In this document: positions 33,380-44,800 of the stretch, piece after piece
Numbering within the stretch: the stretch's first letter is position 1
How the letters are laid out: every line of letters begins with the position of its first letter
Source of the DNA: Powellomyces hirtus
Taxonomy: Eukaryota; Chytridiomycota; Chytridiomycetes; Spizellomycetales; Powellomycetaceae
Assembly: GCA_025526995.1 (NCBI GenBank)
Contig: JAHLKG010000003.1
Coordinates: 1,860,001-1,924,000, forward strand
Direction: 5' to 3'
Length of the DNA stretch: 64,000 nt
Made by a program: the position numbers and the translations under genes
The notes under the pieces: model-generated
The model's input: the letters and a program-made list of their open reading frames with translations, nothing else
Database searches by the model: none
What the model was told of the DNA's origin: nothing

Positions 33380-33904
33380 TTTACTTTCAAGCGCGTGCGC
33401 CGGAGAGATGGAGATTCAGGAAACCAGGTGCGCGAAGAGGCGGAGGCCGACTCTTTTTTTGGGATTGAAGCCGCTGGCTGGCTCCAGCGACAAGGCGCCG
33501 TTAGGCGACGAACAACCACCACCCATCGCGAGCAAAACAGCAATGGCAATGACGACCGACTGCTGCAACCGTCAGGCCTATCAATCCCGAAGCTGGGACA
33601 TACGGCAGACTCGGGCAAAGAAGACAGCGTCAGTAACGACCACGGACCGTTCCCCACCGAAACCCGCGGAGCGAAAATGCATTTGGAAGCTAGCAAACTC
33701 GGTGGAGAACGCGAAATGCGTTAGCGGAGAAAGGGAGGCGCTGGCAAAGCAGCGGGCCAAGGTGGCTTTTTGGAAGAGGCTGCTAGTAAAGAAATGCTGC
33801 AGATTGAGCGCGCGGGGACGGGGATTTGGAAGACTCTCGAGCAAGCCCTTCTGTGGTTACTTGCTTTCGTATGTGACATGGTTGCTCACCGGGCCACCTC
33901 TTAA
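33380..33904 (+). CDS. Possible C-terminal exons with tail anchor of the preceding gene
   Basis: No ATG opens this frame, so it would have to be an exon continuation. Its end reads MLQIERAGTGIWKTLEQ followed by ALLWLLAFVCDMVAHRATS and stop: a single hydrophobic segment at the extreme C-terminus, as in tail-anchored membrane proteins. One in-frame TAG (33722-33724) is removed by a possible 96-nt intron. Offered as a candidate only. Confidence 0.3.
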
Positions 33905-34773
33905 CATACAATGGCAAACCTGTCGGCGCCTAAAGCGCAGACCTCAATGCTGGCAAGGGAATCATTAGCAGACATTTGGGCAGCCAGCGGGTGATATGTG
34001 GGATGCCGAATCATATGTGACCTTTTGACGCTTCAGAGCGTTTGCGACGCATAATGGGAACTGGGGGAGAGGGGGGAGGGGCTAGTATTTATGAGAGGGC
34101 TGCGGTGCGGTTGCGGAGGAGGGGAATGGTATTATATGTATGTATGTAGATATCTGTTACTCTTCTTATCGTAACGTAGAATGGACACTCGAAACTGGGC
34201 CTCTCACGTCTATCTGCTCAATACCCCTCATGGATTTTTGTTGCAAATGCGCTGCCGTTCTGCTGCATCCGGATAGTGGACTCGACTGAAAAGAAAGCAC
34301 AAGTAGCAAAGAACGTGAAAAAAGAGGTTGTTATCTGAGCAAAGGACTATCGATCGAGTCATTGGATATTGACGGCATGACGCACGCGCTTTGGCATGAG
34401 CGAAACCAGCACAACCTGTTTCGCAGACTTTCCCCCGCTGACATTGCACTTCCAACTACAAGAAGTATAAACTAACACATCCAGTCCCTCGCAAAAGACA
34501 GACATTCGCCAAGTGAAGGATCTGCGTATTTGCTCTAATTATATAGTATACCCGCGGTTCACAGCGTTCTGGCACAACAATCGGCTTGGTCAACACACCC
34601 GCAACAACCCATTTATTCGCCAGCTCACAGTTCATTGTCACTCGGCACAAGTTTTCGGCCGTCAGTACAAACGTGAGCTCTATCTGAAGCACATCTTCTT
34701 GGCACGGCTTGGGTGTCGCTCTCTTCCCCTACTCCATCCCATCTGCGACCTTTTCCTCTGTACAAACGCGCGC
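33905..34773. other. Intergenic / 5' flank of the KIAA0930-like gene
   Basis: Mixed composition with a GTAT tandem near 34137-34147. The downstream frame is open from 34513, but the stretch before 34774 shows no family similarity. No gene seen. Confidence 0.45.
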
Positions 34774-36481
34774 ATGGCTTCTCTGTTACTGCATATTCTC
34801 GAACGTCTCCGGAGCGAAAATCTCCACGGTCCGACCTCTCCATATCCGCCACATCAGCAGGGCGGACGATCGCGACCACCGGGAGCTGGACCGTTGGACA
34901 ACCGGGAATCGTGGATTCTGCTGGACGATGAATTTGGAGATCTGGATTCCAAAGACCCTAGGTGAGGTTGCTTAAATTTTGAGTGCACAGTATACAAATG
35001 GACGGAATCTAATGACGTCTTTCTTCATGTGTGTGTTAGATGGCCAGAACTGTTTCTTGAATTTTTCGTGGAAGGTGGCGCCGATGGAAATGACGACCTC
35101 TTGTTCTTCGTAAAGCAGCCGCCAGCACCCGATTCGACCAATGGGCAGGACGGCGGTGACCAGCAAGATCCCATACTGGTGCGGCGGAAAGTGGGCAACA
35201 CCATGCCGCAGCTAGACCACGTCATCGACTGGAAGCAAACGTTCTTTTTGAACCTCATCGTGCAGCTGCCGTGCACATTGACGGTCGCAGTGTGCAAACG
35301 CGGGGAAAACGGCGAGCGGAAACGAAGTCTCATTGCCAACGCCTCCCAGGAACGGATCGTGCTCGTTGGAAACAGCAATCCGGCCCTCAACGAAGTCGCC
35401 TCTCCAGTGTCTGGAACACCGACTCTAGGTTCACCCACTGGCAACGGTGGAAATGGTAGCGCGAGTGCCACCAGCGGCACCGGGTTGGCCGACAGATCAG
35501 GCTCCTCTCTTCCGAGACCCAAATCGAAAATGGTCGCGTTACAACGCATCCCGAAAACTGTGTATGCTGCCCCTTACAAGTCCCGAATGGACGTGAAAGA
35601 CGCGTTCATGAACGAGTGTTCATACCCACTCGTATACTACACCGTCAACGACTACGAATCCCACGATCTCCATCTATCCATCCGCGAAAATGAGTATCTC
35701 TGCGTCGAGCTGTCAGTCATAATACCGGACGAACAGACCAAGCGGGACGTGGGCAAGTGGACGGCAACGAGTGGTACGGACCGTGTCGCATCCATTTCGG
35801 TCGATGACGACCCGGCACCGTTCCCAGCCCCGCCAGGCTGCTCAAAGATTGTGATTTTCCAGGGCGCGGTTCCGTACACCTCGCTGCTGGACATATACCA
35901 GCAAAAGGGCCTTGCCGCTCGCAATCAGCTCAAACTCGGATGGAAAAAGCTGACAGAACACGGAAACGGTGGACGTAAAGGGGGCGACATCTCTCCGCCA
36001 CATGAGCGAACTGAATACATCATGATGCGCGGGCCGCATGGAAAGGGCCAGTGTCAGGTCGCCATCAAAGATGCGGCCGACGCGCCAGGCACCCAAAAAG
36101 CAGCAACAACGACAACATCTGCGAATGAGGACGCCGCCAGTGCAGACTCACAGTCGTCCCCGGCGTTGTCGGGGAGTCCCCGGAAACCTGCCAGCCTGGC
36201 GGACCGCCTACTCAAGTTTGGAAATGTCGTCAAGACTCAGATTGCGGCGTCAGGCGTCTTAGGCGTTGATGCTGCTTCTGCGGCGCATGATAATCCGGAC
36301 ATTCCGAAGCCGGAGAGCCTCACTTGCTCAATGACTTATGTCAATGTCCCCTGGCAGTCCATTATAAGGTATTGTCCAGTCGTGGCCCAAATGCATTTTT
36401 CCTTGAGCTCTTGAGCTGACCAACCCTTTTGCTCTCACTTGCAGTGATCTGGCTGACCACGCATCTCGCCCATCTGCCTAA
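34774..36481 (+). CDS. KIAA0930/DUF2045 family protein
   Basis: Exons 34774-34961, 35040-36368, 36445-36481; 517 residues. Aligns by eye along its length with the animal KIAA0930 family: WPELFLEFFVEG and DDLLFFVKQ, VIDWKQTFFLNLIVQ, LTVAVCKR, the core ENEYLCVELSVI, IVIFQGAVPYTSLLDIYQQK and the signature RTEYIMMRGPHGKGQCQVAI, then a C-terminal MTYVNVPWQSII. Two Ser/Gly/Ala-rich insertions (about residues 190-240 and 420-470) make it longer than the animal protein. The family has no established biochemical function. The start at 34774 (MASLLLHILERLRSE) was preferred over 34513 because it resembles the family's short helical N-terminus. Confidence 0.82.
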
Positions 36482-37453
36482 CACCACACATATCTCCGAT
36501 GTTTTCTTTCCTGTCTACACTACATCCGCCTCTCCGCAACACGCGTTTCTCCTTCTCCTCTCCATGCCTCCTTGTATATAAACTAATCGCGGTCCTGGCA
36601 CGTTGTTCGCGGGACCGCGGAATCGCTCCGTAATATACAGTCCATCAAAAGAAAGCAACACGTCATGCGCTGGAGATATGCCTGTCCTGCGAAAGTGACT
36701 CGAAAATCTGAAACCAATGGCAAAAGCAGAGACTCTAATCCCAAAGAGGATCTCGTCTAGTGTGGTTTGCAGGGTCGTTCGCAGGTAGCTGTTCTCACGG
36801 ACATGGGAGCCAGTATACTCCACATTCCATTCATGGCAAATGAAGCGTCGTGCAGATATGAGTCGAACAGTTAGCGGTGATGTGGGGATGGGCAAGTGTG
36901 GCACTCGCGTGGGGGAGGCAAGAACGAACAAGACGGACCAGATATGAAATTCCTGTGTGCGTCACGCGTTGGTCGTGTGAGTATTCAATCAGGAAGGTGG
37001 GCGCGTACTACCCGGCGCTGGTCGCGTAAACTGCTGTTCAACGCGGTCGCGGGTACGCGATGCATCGACATTGTCCTCCCGCAATGCGTGTCACCAAAAC
37101 GTAACAATTCAGACCCGCCCCAATGTCGATGCATGTGGTTTCGAGAATATGACACATTCGTGTGATTTGCAAGTGTGAACAGAACATATTGGTTTCAAGT
37201 TGGCTTTTGCGATGAGGTCGCATGCGGGGCGCTTCTGCCCGGGCTGCGAATGACGTGGATTTGCAGAACATTTCTGCTGTCACAAATTGGGTGGTAGGGC
37301 TTGCAGCCGGTGACGCTCTTGCTGAAGACTCGATTTGAAATGGGCTATAAAAAGGGACCCAAATCCTTTGATCCCCCGTCGTTTTCCTCACTTATCTCAT
37401 CCATCACACACTCACACACAACCCCCACATCCCCCAACATCACACATCACACC
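36482..37453. other. Intergenic with promoter of the aldo-keto reductase gene
   Basis: No convincing gene. The right end has a TATAAAAA box and a CA-rich leader typical of a strongly expressed fungal gene. Confidence 0.5.
37346..37353 (+). promoter_or_regulatory. TATA box of the aldo-keto reductase gene
   Basis: TATAAAAA lies 108 bases before the ATG at 37454 and is followed by a CA-rich, G-poor leader. This spacing is usual for TATA-driven, highly expressed fungal genes. Confidence 0.6.
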
Positions 37454-38437
37454 ATGACGGTCGTTTCCCAAGACAAGACCAGCATCACCCTGAAGCCCAC
37501 CGGCCAACGCATGCCCATTGTTGGCTACGGCATGTGGAAGGTTCCCCGCGACAAGTGCCGCGACCAAGTCGTCGAATCCTTCAAGGCCGGCTACCGCCTC
37601 CTCGACAACGCCGCCGACTACGGCAACGAGAAGGAAGTCGGCGAGGGTATCAAGAAGGCCATCGACGAAGGCATCGTCAAGCGTGAAGACATCTTCATCA
37701 CCTCCAAGCTGTGGAACACCAACCACGCTCCCGAACACGTCCGTGAAGCCTGCGTTCGCTCCCTCACTGACCTCGGTCTCAAGCAGCTCGATCTCTACCT
37801 CATCCATTTCCCCATCTCCATTGCCTACGTCGACCCTGCGGTCCGTTACCCACCCGAATGGTACCACGACGGAAAGGGTCCCCACTGCACCCTCGAGCAC
37901 GTCCCGCTCCAGAAGACCTGGGAGGCCATGGAGAAGCTGGTCGATGAAGGTCTCGTCAAGAACATTGGTATCTCCAACATGAACGCCGTCATCATCCAGG
38001 ACCTCCTCAAGTACGCCCGTATCAAGCCCGCCGTGCTCCAGATCGAGCACCACCCTTACCTCGTCCAGGCCCCGCTCATCAAGTACGCTCAGAAGAACGA
38101 CATTGCCATCACCGCTTACTCGTCCTTTGGCGCCCAGTCCTACGTCGAGCTCGGCATCGATCACGCCATCAAGTGCCCCCCGCTCCTCGAGCACGATCTC
38201 GTTAAGAGCATCGCCAAGAAGGCCGGCAAGACCCCCGCTCAGGTCCTCCTCCGATGGGCCGCCCAGCGCAACATTGCCGTGATACCCAAATCCTCCAACC
38301 CGGATCGCCTCAAGAGCAACTTTGACGTCCTCTCCTTTGACCTCTCCGAGGAGCAGATGCAACAGCTCACCAACCTCGACCAGGGTCTGCGTTTCAACGA
38401 CCCCGGACTCTACTTTGACATCCCGATCTTTGCTTAA
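37454..38437 (+). CDS. Aldo-keto reductase, xylose reductase type
   Basis: Single exon, 327 residues. The AKR catalytic tetrad is complete: Asp51 and Tyr56 (LLDNAADYGNE), Lys85 (TSKLWN) and His118 (LIHFP, as in xylose reductases). The coenzyme motif IPKSSNPDRLKSNF supplies the Lys, Ser and Arg that hold the 2'-phosphate of NADPH. NIGISNMN and AITAYSSFG are further family strings. Likely reduces D-xylose or other aldoses to polyols in the cytosol with NAD(P)H. Codons strongly favour C in third position, much more than in neighbouring genes, which together with the TATA box suggests high expression. The long antisense frame over it is a product of this codon bias. Confidence 0.93.
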   Translation: MTVVSQDKTSITLKPTGQRMPIVGYGMWKVPRDKCRDQVVESFKAGYRLLDNAADYGNEKEVGEGIKKAIDEGIVKREDIFITSKLWNTNHAPEHVREACVRSLTDLGLKQLDLYLIHFPISIAYVDPAVRYPPEWYHDGKGPHCTLEHVPLQKTWEAMEKLVDEGLVKNIGISNMNAVIIQDLLKYARIKPAVLQIEHHPYLVQAPLIKYAQKNDIAITAYSSFGAQSYVELGIDHAIKCPPLLEHDLVKSIAKKAGKTPAQVLLRWAAQRNIAVIPKSSNPDRLKSNFDVLSFDLSEEQMQQLTNLDQGLRFNDPGLYFDIPIFA

Positions 38438-39346
38438 GCCCGGCACATCAGTCTCGCAAGTTGCCCATCTGCTTTCGCAGCTCTTGTCTGAAGTGCGCAC
38501 GCGAGTACCGATATCTCATAGCCCCTCAACCGAGAGACTCGGTGGTAGTTTTTACTGAATGTACGGAGCGTAGCATCAAAGGATTGTACATAGCATAGCA
38601 GATAGGTGAACCATTCTTTCCCAATACATTGCTGCCTGTTCATCATGATATCCGGGTTGAAATCAAATCTGAAGACTTGACTGTTACCTAACGCTTTGCG
38701 AATGCTGGCGTCTCCTCATTTTGTCTTTGGAAGATGCCATGATATAGAAGGCTTGCATCCTGCCGCTCAAACAGGAACCACCAAGAAAGAAAATGTGTCG
38801 CAACACAATTCTGAATGACCCACAGTGTTAAACGATCAAACAGACTCAAAGCGCGCTCTATTCATCTCGAAGGACTTGGAAAACATCAGATTCCCCTGAA
38901 GGAAACTGAGCTGGAGGAACAGTCGGCATAGGAGCAGCAGTGCCGACGTTCGCTCCGTTCTTCTTTTTCAATCATATATAGGACAAGCCTTTTGCCAACT
39001 CCTAGAGGACAACCAAGCGTCTTCTTTTCGGGTTGACGTTCTCCTTTAGGCATTGACAATAGGCAAGACCGCTCTGCGTTTACAGAGTTCCTAGGCGAAA
39101 AGCGCTCAAATACTATGCATTCCCCGGAAAGAGATTCCAGAAATCCCCATTGGCGCTTTAAGTCGGAAAGAAAGACAACGACGACGAATGAGCAGTTGAC
39201 ATGGTAACACGCCACACCGCAAGCCACAAAACACGCCACATTCCCCTCACATTCCCCCCATTGCCCGCCGTGTCATTGCTCAGTACTTCTCGTCGTTGTC
39301 CCCACGAACCACCAGATCGATACAAGATAGAGTACACCCAGATAAA
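38438..39346. other. Intergenic, nothing recognised
   Basis: 3' flank of the reductase and 5' flank of the RBR gene. No gene, repeat or RNA recognised. Confidence 0.5.
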
Positions 39347-41104
39347 ATGGCTACTCCAAGACTTGCCACGCACCCCCTGCACGGACAACAATATGAAGAG
39401 GATGTGGCCGCCGCCTATGCGCTTTTGTCGCAGGACTGTCATTTCAATGCCGCTGCCGCCGACGACTTGGCTTATGCCGAAGGTAAGCAACCCGTCATAT
39501 TAGTCTCTAGATCTGCCTATGGCTGTATTTGACATTTTGGGACTCTTCTTTTGGTAGCTTTGCAAATGGAGGAAGCGTAAGTGCAGCAGCTCCGGCCAGA
39601 GGGCTCTCTGGTCAGCTGTAACTTAAGTCCATTTTATTGCAGGCTGGCTGCGAGCATGGCAGCCCGGCCTGACCTCGACACTTTGGAATCTCTTTCCGGC
39701 GAGCCCTCTACCGCCGCCGCTTGGGCGTTCCAGGCTCAGAATTTTGCCGAACAGGCCAGCCTTCTTATGGACAACCATCTGTCAGCCAGGATGAGTGACC
39801 TCAACGAAGCAGAACAAAAGCTCATTGCTGCGGACGGGGAATTTGCAAGGAGACTCAACGAAATGGAAGAAGGGTACGACAGCGATCATAACGATGAGAT
39901 CGATAAGCTCGAAGCATACAACACGTGCTGGAACGCGCAACAAATGGAGCAGAGTTTTATCACCTGGGAGCGTCGGCTGGAACGGCTGCGTCAGGCGGAG
40001 CTGGAGTACCAGCGTGTCTCCCGAGACTGTGGTGGTATAGTTCGCAACATGAAGGTTCAATGTGGCATCTGCTTTGAAGGAGTGCCCCGCACTGAGCCTG
40101 CGTTGACCCCTGACGGCTGTGAGCATACCTACTGCAAAGGGTGCGCGTCCTCGTTCGTACTGATGACGGTGGGGCACGTTCCTTGCAAATGCCCCGAACG
40201 TGGCTGTGAGGGGGTGATTAGTTTAAACTTGATCCTCCCATATGTCTCGCCAAGCGAAGGAGTGGCATTACAAAGCAAAATGCTTGAAAAGCAACTCGTT
40301 GATTCCGGAATGGGGCTTTTTTGTCCAAACCGAGCATGTGGAAATCTACTAGACCTGACCGGAATCGACGAACTAGAGGCAGAATGCCCAGCCTGCATGC
40401 AGCGAGTATGCACAGATTGCATGACACGTTGGCATGTTGGGATGACCTGCGCTACATATCAAGCCTTGCCGGAAGGTGAAAGAGCGAAAGAGGATTTGGA
40501 GCTGTACAGGCTATCTACCGAAAAGGGCTGGCGACGCTGTCCACGATGCCGTGTTATGACAGAGCTTGCTCACGGGTAAGCATTTGACCTTTCGCTAGGC
40601 CCTTGGCATTCTGCCCTAGGACTCATGTATCTCTCTGTCAATCACAGATGCAACCACATCACATGCCGCTGCGGTGGGGAATGGTGTTACCAGTGCGGAG
40701 CGACTTGGGACAAGGAGCAGCAAAAATGCACGCGCTTGGCTAGGGACGGTACTCCATGCGAGCTGTGGGAAGAGAGACGATTACTCGCATCGCAAGAGGC
40801 CCGGCACGAGCGCATAGTCGAGAACCTCGTCATGCATGCCGTGCAGGTCCGCGTGAACCAGCAAGATCGGGACATCAACTTAATGGAGCATTATAACGAC
40901 CGGAATCTGCGGGCCCGCCTCGCTGGCTGGTTGCGAGAGTGCTGCGCGTCGGCTACCTGCGTTTACTGTGATCGCCAGTTCAACGCGCTGGAGGATCTGG
41001 AGAAACATTTGAAAAACACCCGCAGACACGAAGTCTTTTCATGCTGTGGCAAAATCTTCAAAACCGACATGTCATTGACCGCACATCGCGAGGCAGTTCA
41101 TTAG
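39347..41104 (+). CDS. RBR (RING-IBR-RING) E3 ubiquitin ligase with C-terminal zinc fingers
   Basis: Exons 39347-39482, 39558-39576 (19 nt microexon), 39643-40575, 40648-41104; 514 residues. The N-terminal 130 residues are helical. RING1 runs CGICFEG ... GCEHTYCKGC ... CKCPERGC; the IBR runs FCPNRACGNLLDL ... CPACMQRVC; RING2 is RRCPRCRVM with the catalytic-cysteine string HGCNHITCRCG and EWCYQCG. RBR ligases form a thioester with ubiquitin on the Cys of this GCNH motif. After a helical segment comes CVYCDRQFNALEDLEKHLKN and CCGKIFKTDMSLTAHREAVH, two C2H2-like fingers at the very C-terminus, an arrangement often seen in fungal RBR proteins. Substrate unknown. Confidence 0.9.
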
Positions 41105-41876
41105 ATGTTGTCAATCATAGTTTGGTGGAGCGGGACGTGGAGTTGGGGAACATGTGTATATAGCACCAGTATTCTGTGTGATTGTGGGCCCTTTGCTCTG
41201 AATGAGGGTGGGAAAGAAGGGGGTTTGGAATGTCTCCGGGTTGGCGGAGTGAATTACACAATACAACGTTGGAGCAAAGAAGCGGAAGAGACACGAGTGG
41301 AATGACAGTATTGTGAATATGACAACTCACAGCATGTGGCGCAGCATTGACAGCTTCCGCTCGGTCTCAAGTCGCCAGCACACAGCAGCCCTTCCTTCCT
41401 TCCTTCCTTCCTTCCTTCCTTCGCTCTCCGTCTCTCAACCATATGGTCAACCCGAGGAAGGAAACAATTTAGATGTCGGAGATCAGTTCTCAAATATATA
41501 TCAGTTACCCAGCACAAACTCAAACATTACGCTGATCTGGTTGTCTGTCTGCGATTTGTCTTTGGTTTGTCCGTGTTCTGTCACCCACGCGTCTTTTTCC
41601 CACGCTCAGAACTTGCTGTTGTCGAGTGACTTACACTAACTCTGTTGACGTTTGTTCTTTCTCTTTTTTCTATCGCTCATCGTATCCTTATATCCCATAC
41701 CAGTCGTTTCTTAGCCTTTGTCGTCGACGCGTCCGGCTCTCTTGACCCTTTGCGAAAGCCTGGGCGTCGATCCAACGCGCTTTCCCTGCAGCTTCCTTTA
41801 GGTAACCCCTTTGCTTCTTTTGCTACTGCTCAGTGATGATGTGCGGTTCATCTCACACGGAACCATATCTTTCAGA
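41105..41876. other. Intergenic with CCTT microsatellite; 5' flank of the helicase gene
   Basis: Contains a CCTT/CTTC tandem at 41390-41422. A CTTTCAG acceptor-like site sits right before the helicase ATG, so a 5' UTR intron is possible. Confidence 0.5.
41390..41422. repeat. (CCTT)n microsatellite
   Basis: About eight tetranucleotide units in the 5' flank of the helicase gene. Confidence 0.8.
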
Positions 41877-44800
41877 ATGTGGAAAGGGCAGGGCCAACAC
41901 ATGCAGCCCAAGCGTGGGAACAAGTCCGACGGCTTTGCTGAAAATAATGCGTGGCGACGTCCTATTGCCGCTAGCAGCAGCCAATCAAGCACAACGAATC
42001 CTCCTGGAAATCCGAAACCCGATATTCGAGCTAAGACTGCCCCCGGCACTGACGCTATACTGATTCATGCAGCTCTGCAAAAGGGACAATTCCGACATCA
42101 GCATGACATCCGCAAACTTGTTACAGCAGGCATCAAGAACGGACCGGAAGATACCCTAATGGCTCTCGGCGGAGAAAAGGGACTGGGGCTACTGCGGCAG
42201 ATTGCAGAGCAGCCCATGTCGATCGATGCGGGATCGCGAAAGTGGCCGGTTTCTTTCCAACGGGTCGTCCTCCCATGTCTGGCGATGGTCCTCGGGTTCC
42301 CTGATTTGTATCTGAACAAACTGCGAGCCATCTACAGCGTCTTCTTCGAGCGTGATGTCTTCATTAACAGCGCCTTGCAGTGCGCGGGAAGTCTTCTAAC
42401 AAGGGGTAATCTAGACGACAGACACTCGCGCTCGGCTGTAGAAGTTTCAGATCTACCAAACATGTGGTCACCTACTCACTGGACCGAGATGATGCTCTTG
42501 ATCTGCAAGTTTGTCAACAAGTACCTGAGGATAGACACCGACGCAACTGCTGAGGCCAGATTCAGGGACTGGTACGGCCAACTTCAAGAAAATGTCGAGG
42601 GTTGGAGCAAACTGTCGTCCGTGACTGAGCATGAAGTTGCACAAAAGGAGCTCGCTACGGTCTTACAGGTGTGCCTGTTCTGCTTGAAATGCGTTTACGC
42701 CAATTCTTATCTTATTCACAGAACATCAAAATGGTTATCCTGCCTGACGACGTGCGTGCGACGAACGCAAAGCAAGCGGTGATTCGCATTCCCGTCAAGC
42801 GTAGCTTCGTCCGAGCTGATCAACATGGACCCGGGACGTTGCACCCTCAAGGACCCCGGCATGACAACGACTTCAAAGACTTCCGAAAGATATCGATCAT
42901 ACCCACTTTCGCTGAGACATTTTGCGATAAGACTCCGTATCTGCCCATGCTGGGTGACCCACATCACCTAGAAGGAGTCGAACGTTATTTGGACATTCAG
43001 TTTCGCTTGGTCAGAGAAGACCTTCTTGCAGCCTTGCGCCGGGGAATAGCAGGCTTCGTTCGAGATGCCGCCCGCGCTCTCCCGCGGCTTGGCGACAAGG
43101 GAAACTTCTACCGTATGGAAGGACAAGAATCAGTAGATCTGGTGTTGTTCCGAAACATGAATGTTCAAGCTCTCGAGGCACAGCTCCGTTCCGGCATCTC
43201 CCTCCGTTTGTCTTTCGATCAACCCGACAAAGGCAAAAACGACCCGAACTACTGGGAAAAAGGGCTGGGGAGCAGGCATCTGCAAAATGGGTCTATTGTT
43301 GTTCTATGGTTTGGAGCAAAGCGGGACGTCAAGACCAACACCCCAATCGAAAGCAGGCACATCTTTTTGGCTATGGTAAACAATCGGAACACGAAGCTCC
43401 TCGATCTCCGTGGCAAGGTCCTGCAATCGGTTGATGCAAATGACAACGCCATTCGCCGGCCCCAGATTGGTGTTGAGCTCCTTGATTTTGTTGAGCTGTT
43501 GCGAATAGGGTCTCGCTTCTTTAAGCTGGCAGATCCCGATGACGAACATTTGATGTTCCAAGTGCGTGGCCACTTCTTTAATGCCGGGCATGCCGTCTTG
43601 AACTCGATTCAATCCTTCCAAAGCGACACTGTGCCTTTTGTTGACACCCTTGTTCATTAAAAGCCTACTCGGGCCCCCCCGAAATAGCTGTTACCGGGAA
43701 CGCGATACGATCTGACCTGCCTGCTCAAGCATCCGACCACCACGACTCATCCACTCCAGACTGTCGACGTCTCCAATTTTGCAGAACTTTGCAGAATACT
43801 ACGTCTGTACAAGGAGCAGCTGGTCCTAGATGATACTCAGATCACAGCTCTGGCGGCTGCCATAACTCATGAGATTGCGATAATTCAAGGCCCGCCTGGT
43901 ACCGGGAAAACGTATCTTGGAGTTCTCATTCTAAAAGTAAGCCCGTTTACGACCTTTCGCTAAAGTTAGCATTTGTGTACTTTACTATACTAATTGTGCT
44001 CTCACCTTAAAGGTAATTTTGCACAATGCCGATGTCATTGCCGCAAAGCGAGTCGGCGGTACACCCCAAGAGGCAGGTCGTCGGCTTCAGGAAAACATCG
44101 AGCGCATTGCAGGCGGACAGGGTGCCTTATCGGCAACCCTACCCATCCTCTGCGTATGTTACACCAATCATGCGCTGGACCAGTTCCTGGAAGACATGAT
44201 CAAGGCCGGAATACCTGAGGATGATATTGTTCGCGTGGGGGGACGTTCAAAGAGCATTGCCCTTGCCAACTGCAACCTGCAGAACGTTGTCTTCAACTCC
44301 AAAACAAGAGATGAGATCAGGCGAACAAAGGAGCTGGAGAAGGAAACGCAAGAGCTTGAAGCGAGTATCGTCAATTTCACGTCTCGCCACACCTTGGCAC
44401 CCAGCCGATGGAAACTTGATGATCTGCACGTATTATTGCTCGATCAAGTGGATGCAATAGCAGAGGGACGAATGTGGTTTGAAAGCGATGATGACTTTCA
44501 GCTTGCCACGGGCGGAAGGAACAAGAGCCAGGATCTTTTACAACAATGGCTGCGTTGTGATGACATCCAATATCAACTCGGTGGTTGGAAGAAAGACGTC
44601 AAGGATGACGAGAAAGTGGCCGTCCAGAACCTCTATGATCTGCTGGGTGAAGATTTTGACGACCAGGACAGGAGAGATGAGCGGGAGAAAGTGCAAGCGA
44701 AACCTCAGAGCTCAAATGCCATGCCATTGAATGAGATACCAGATCCGGAATATGACCGCCCTCTTAAAGAACTACTTGCCGACGTCAGGGTATGGGGGAT

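Noticed and set aside
37412..38500. 362-codon minus-strand frame opposite the aldo-keto reductase
   Set aside because: Caused by the strong C-ending codon bias of the reductase; the translated sequence is Val/Gly/Asp-rich and has no recognisable features.
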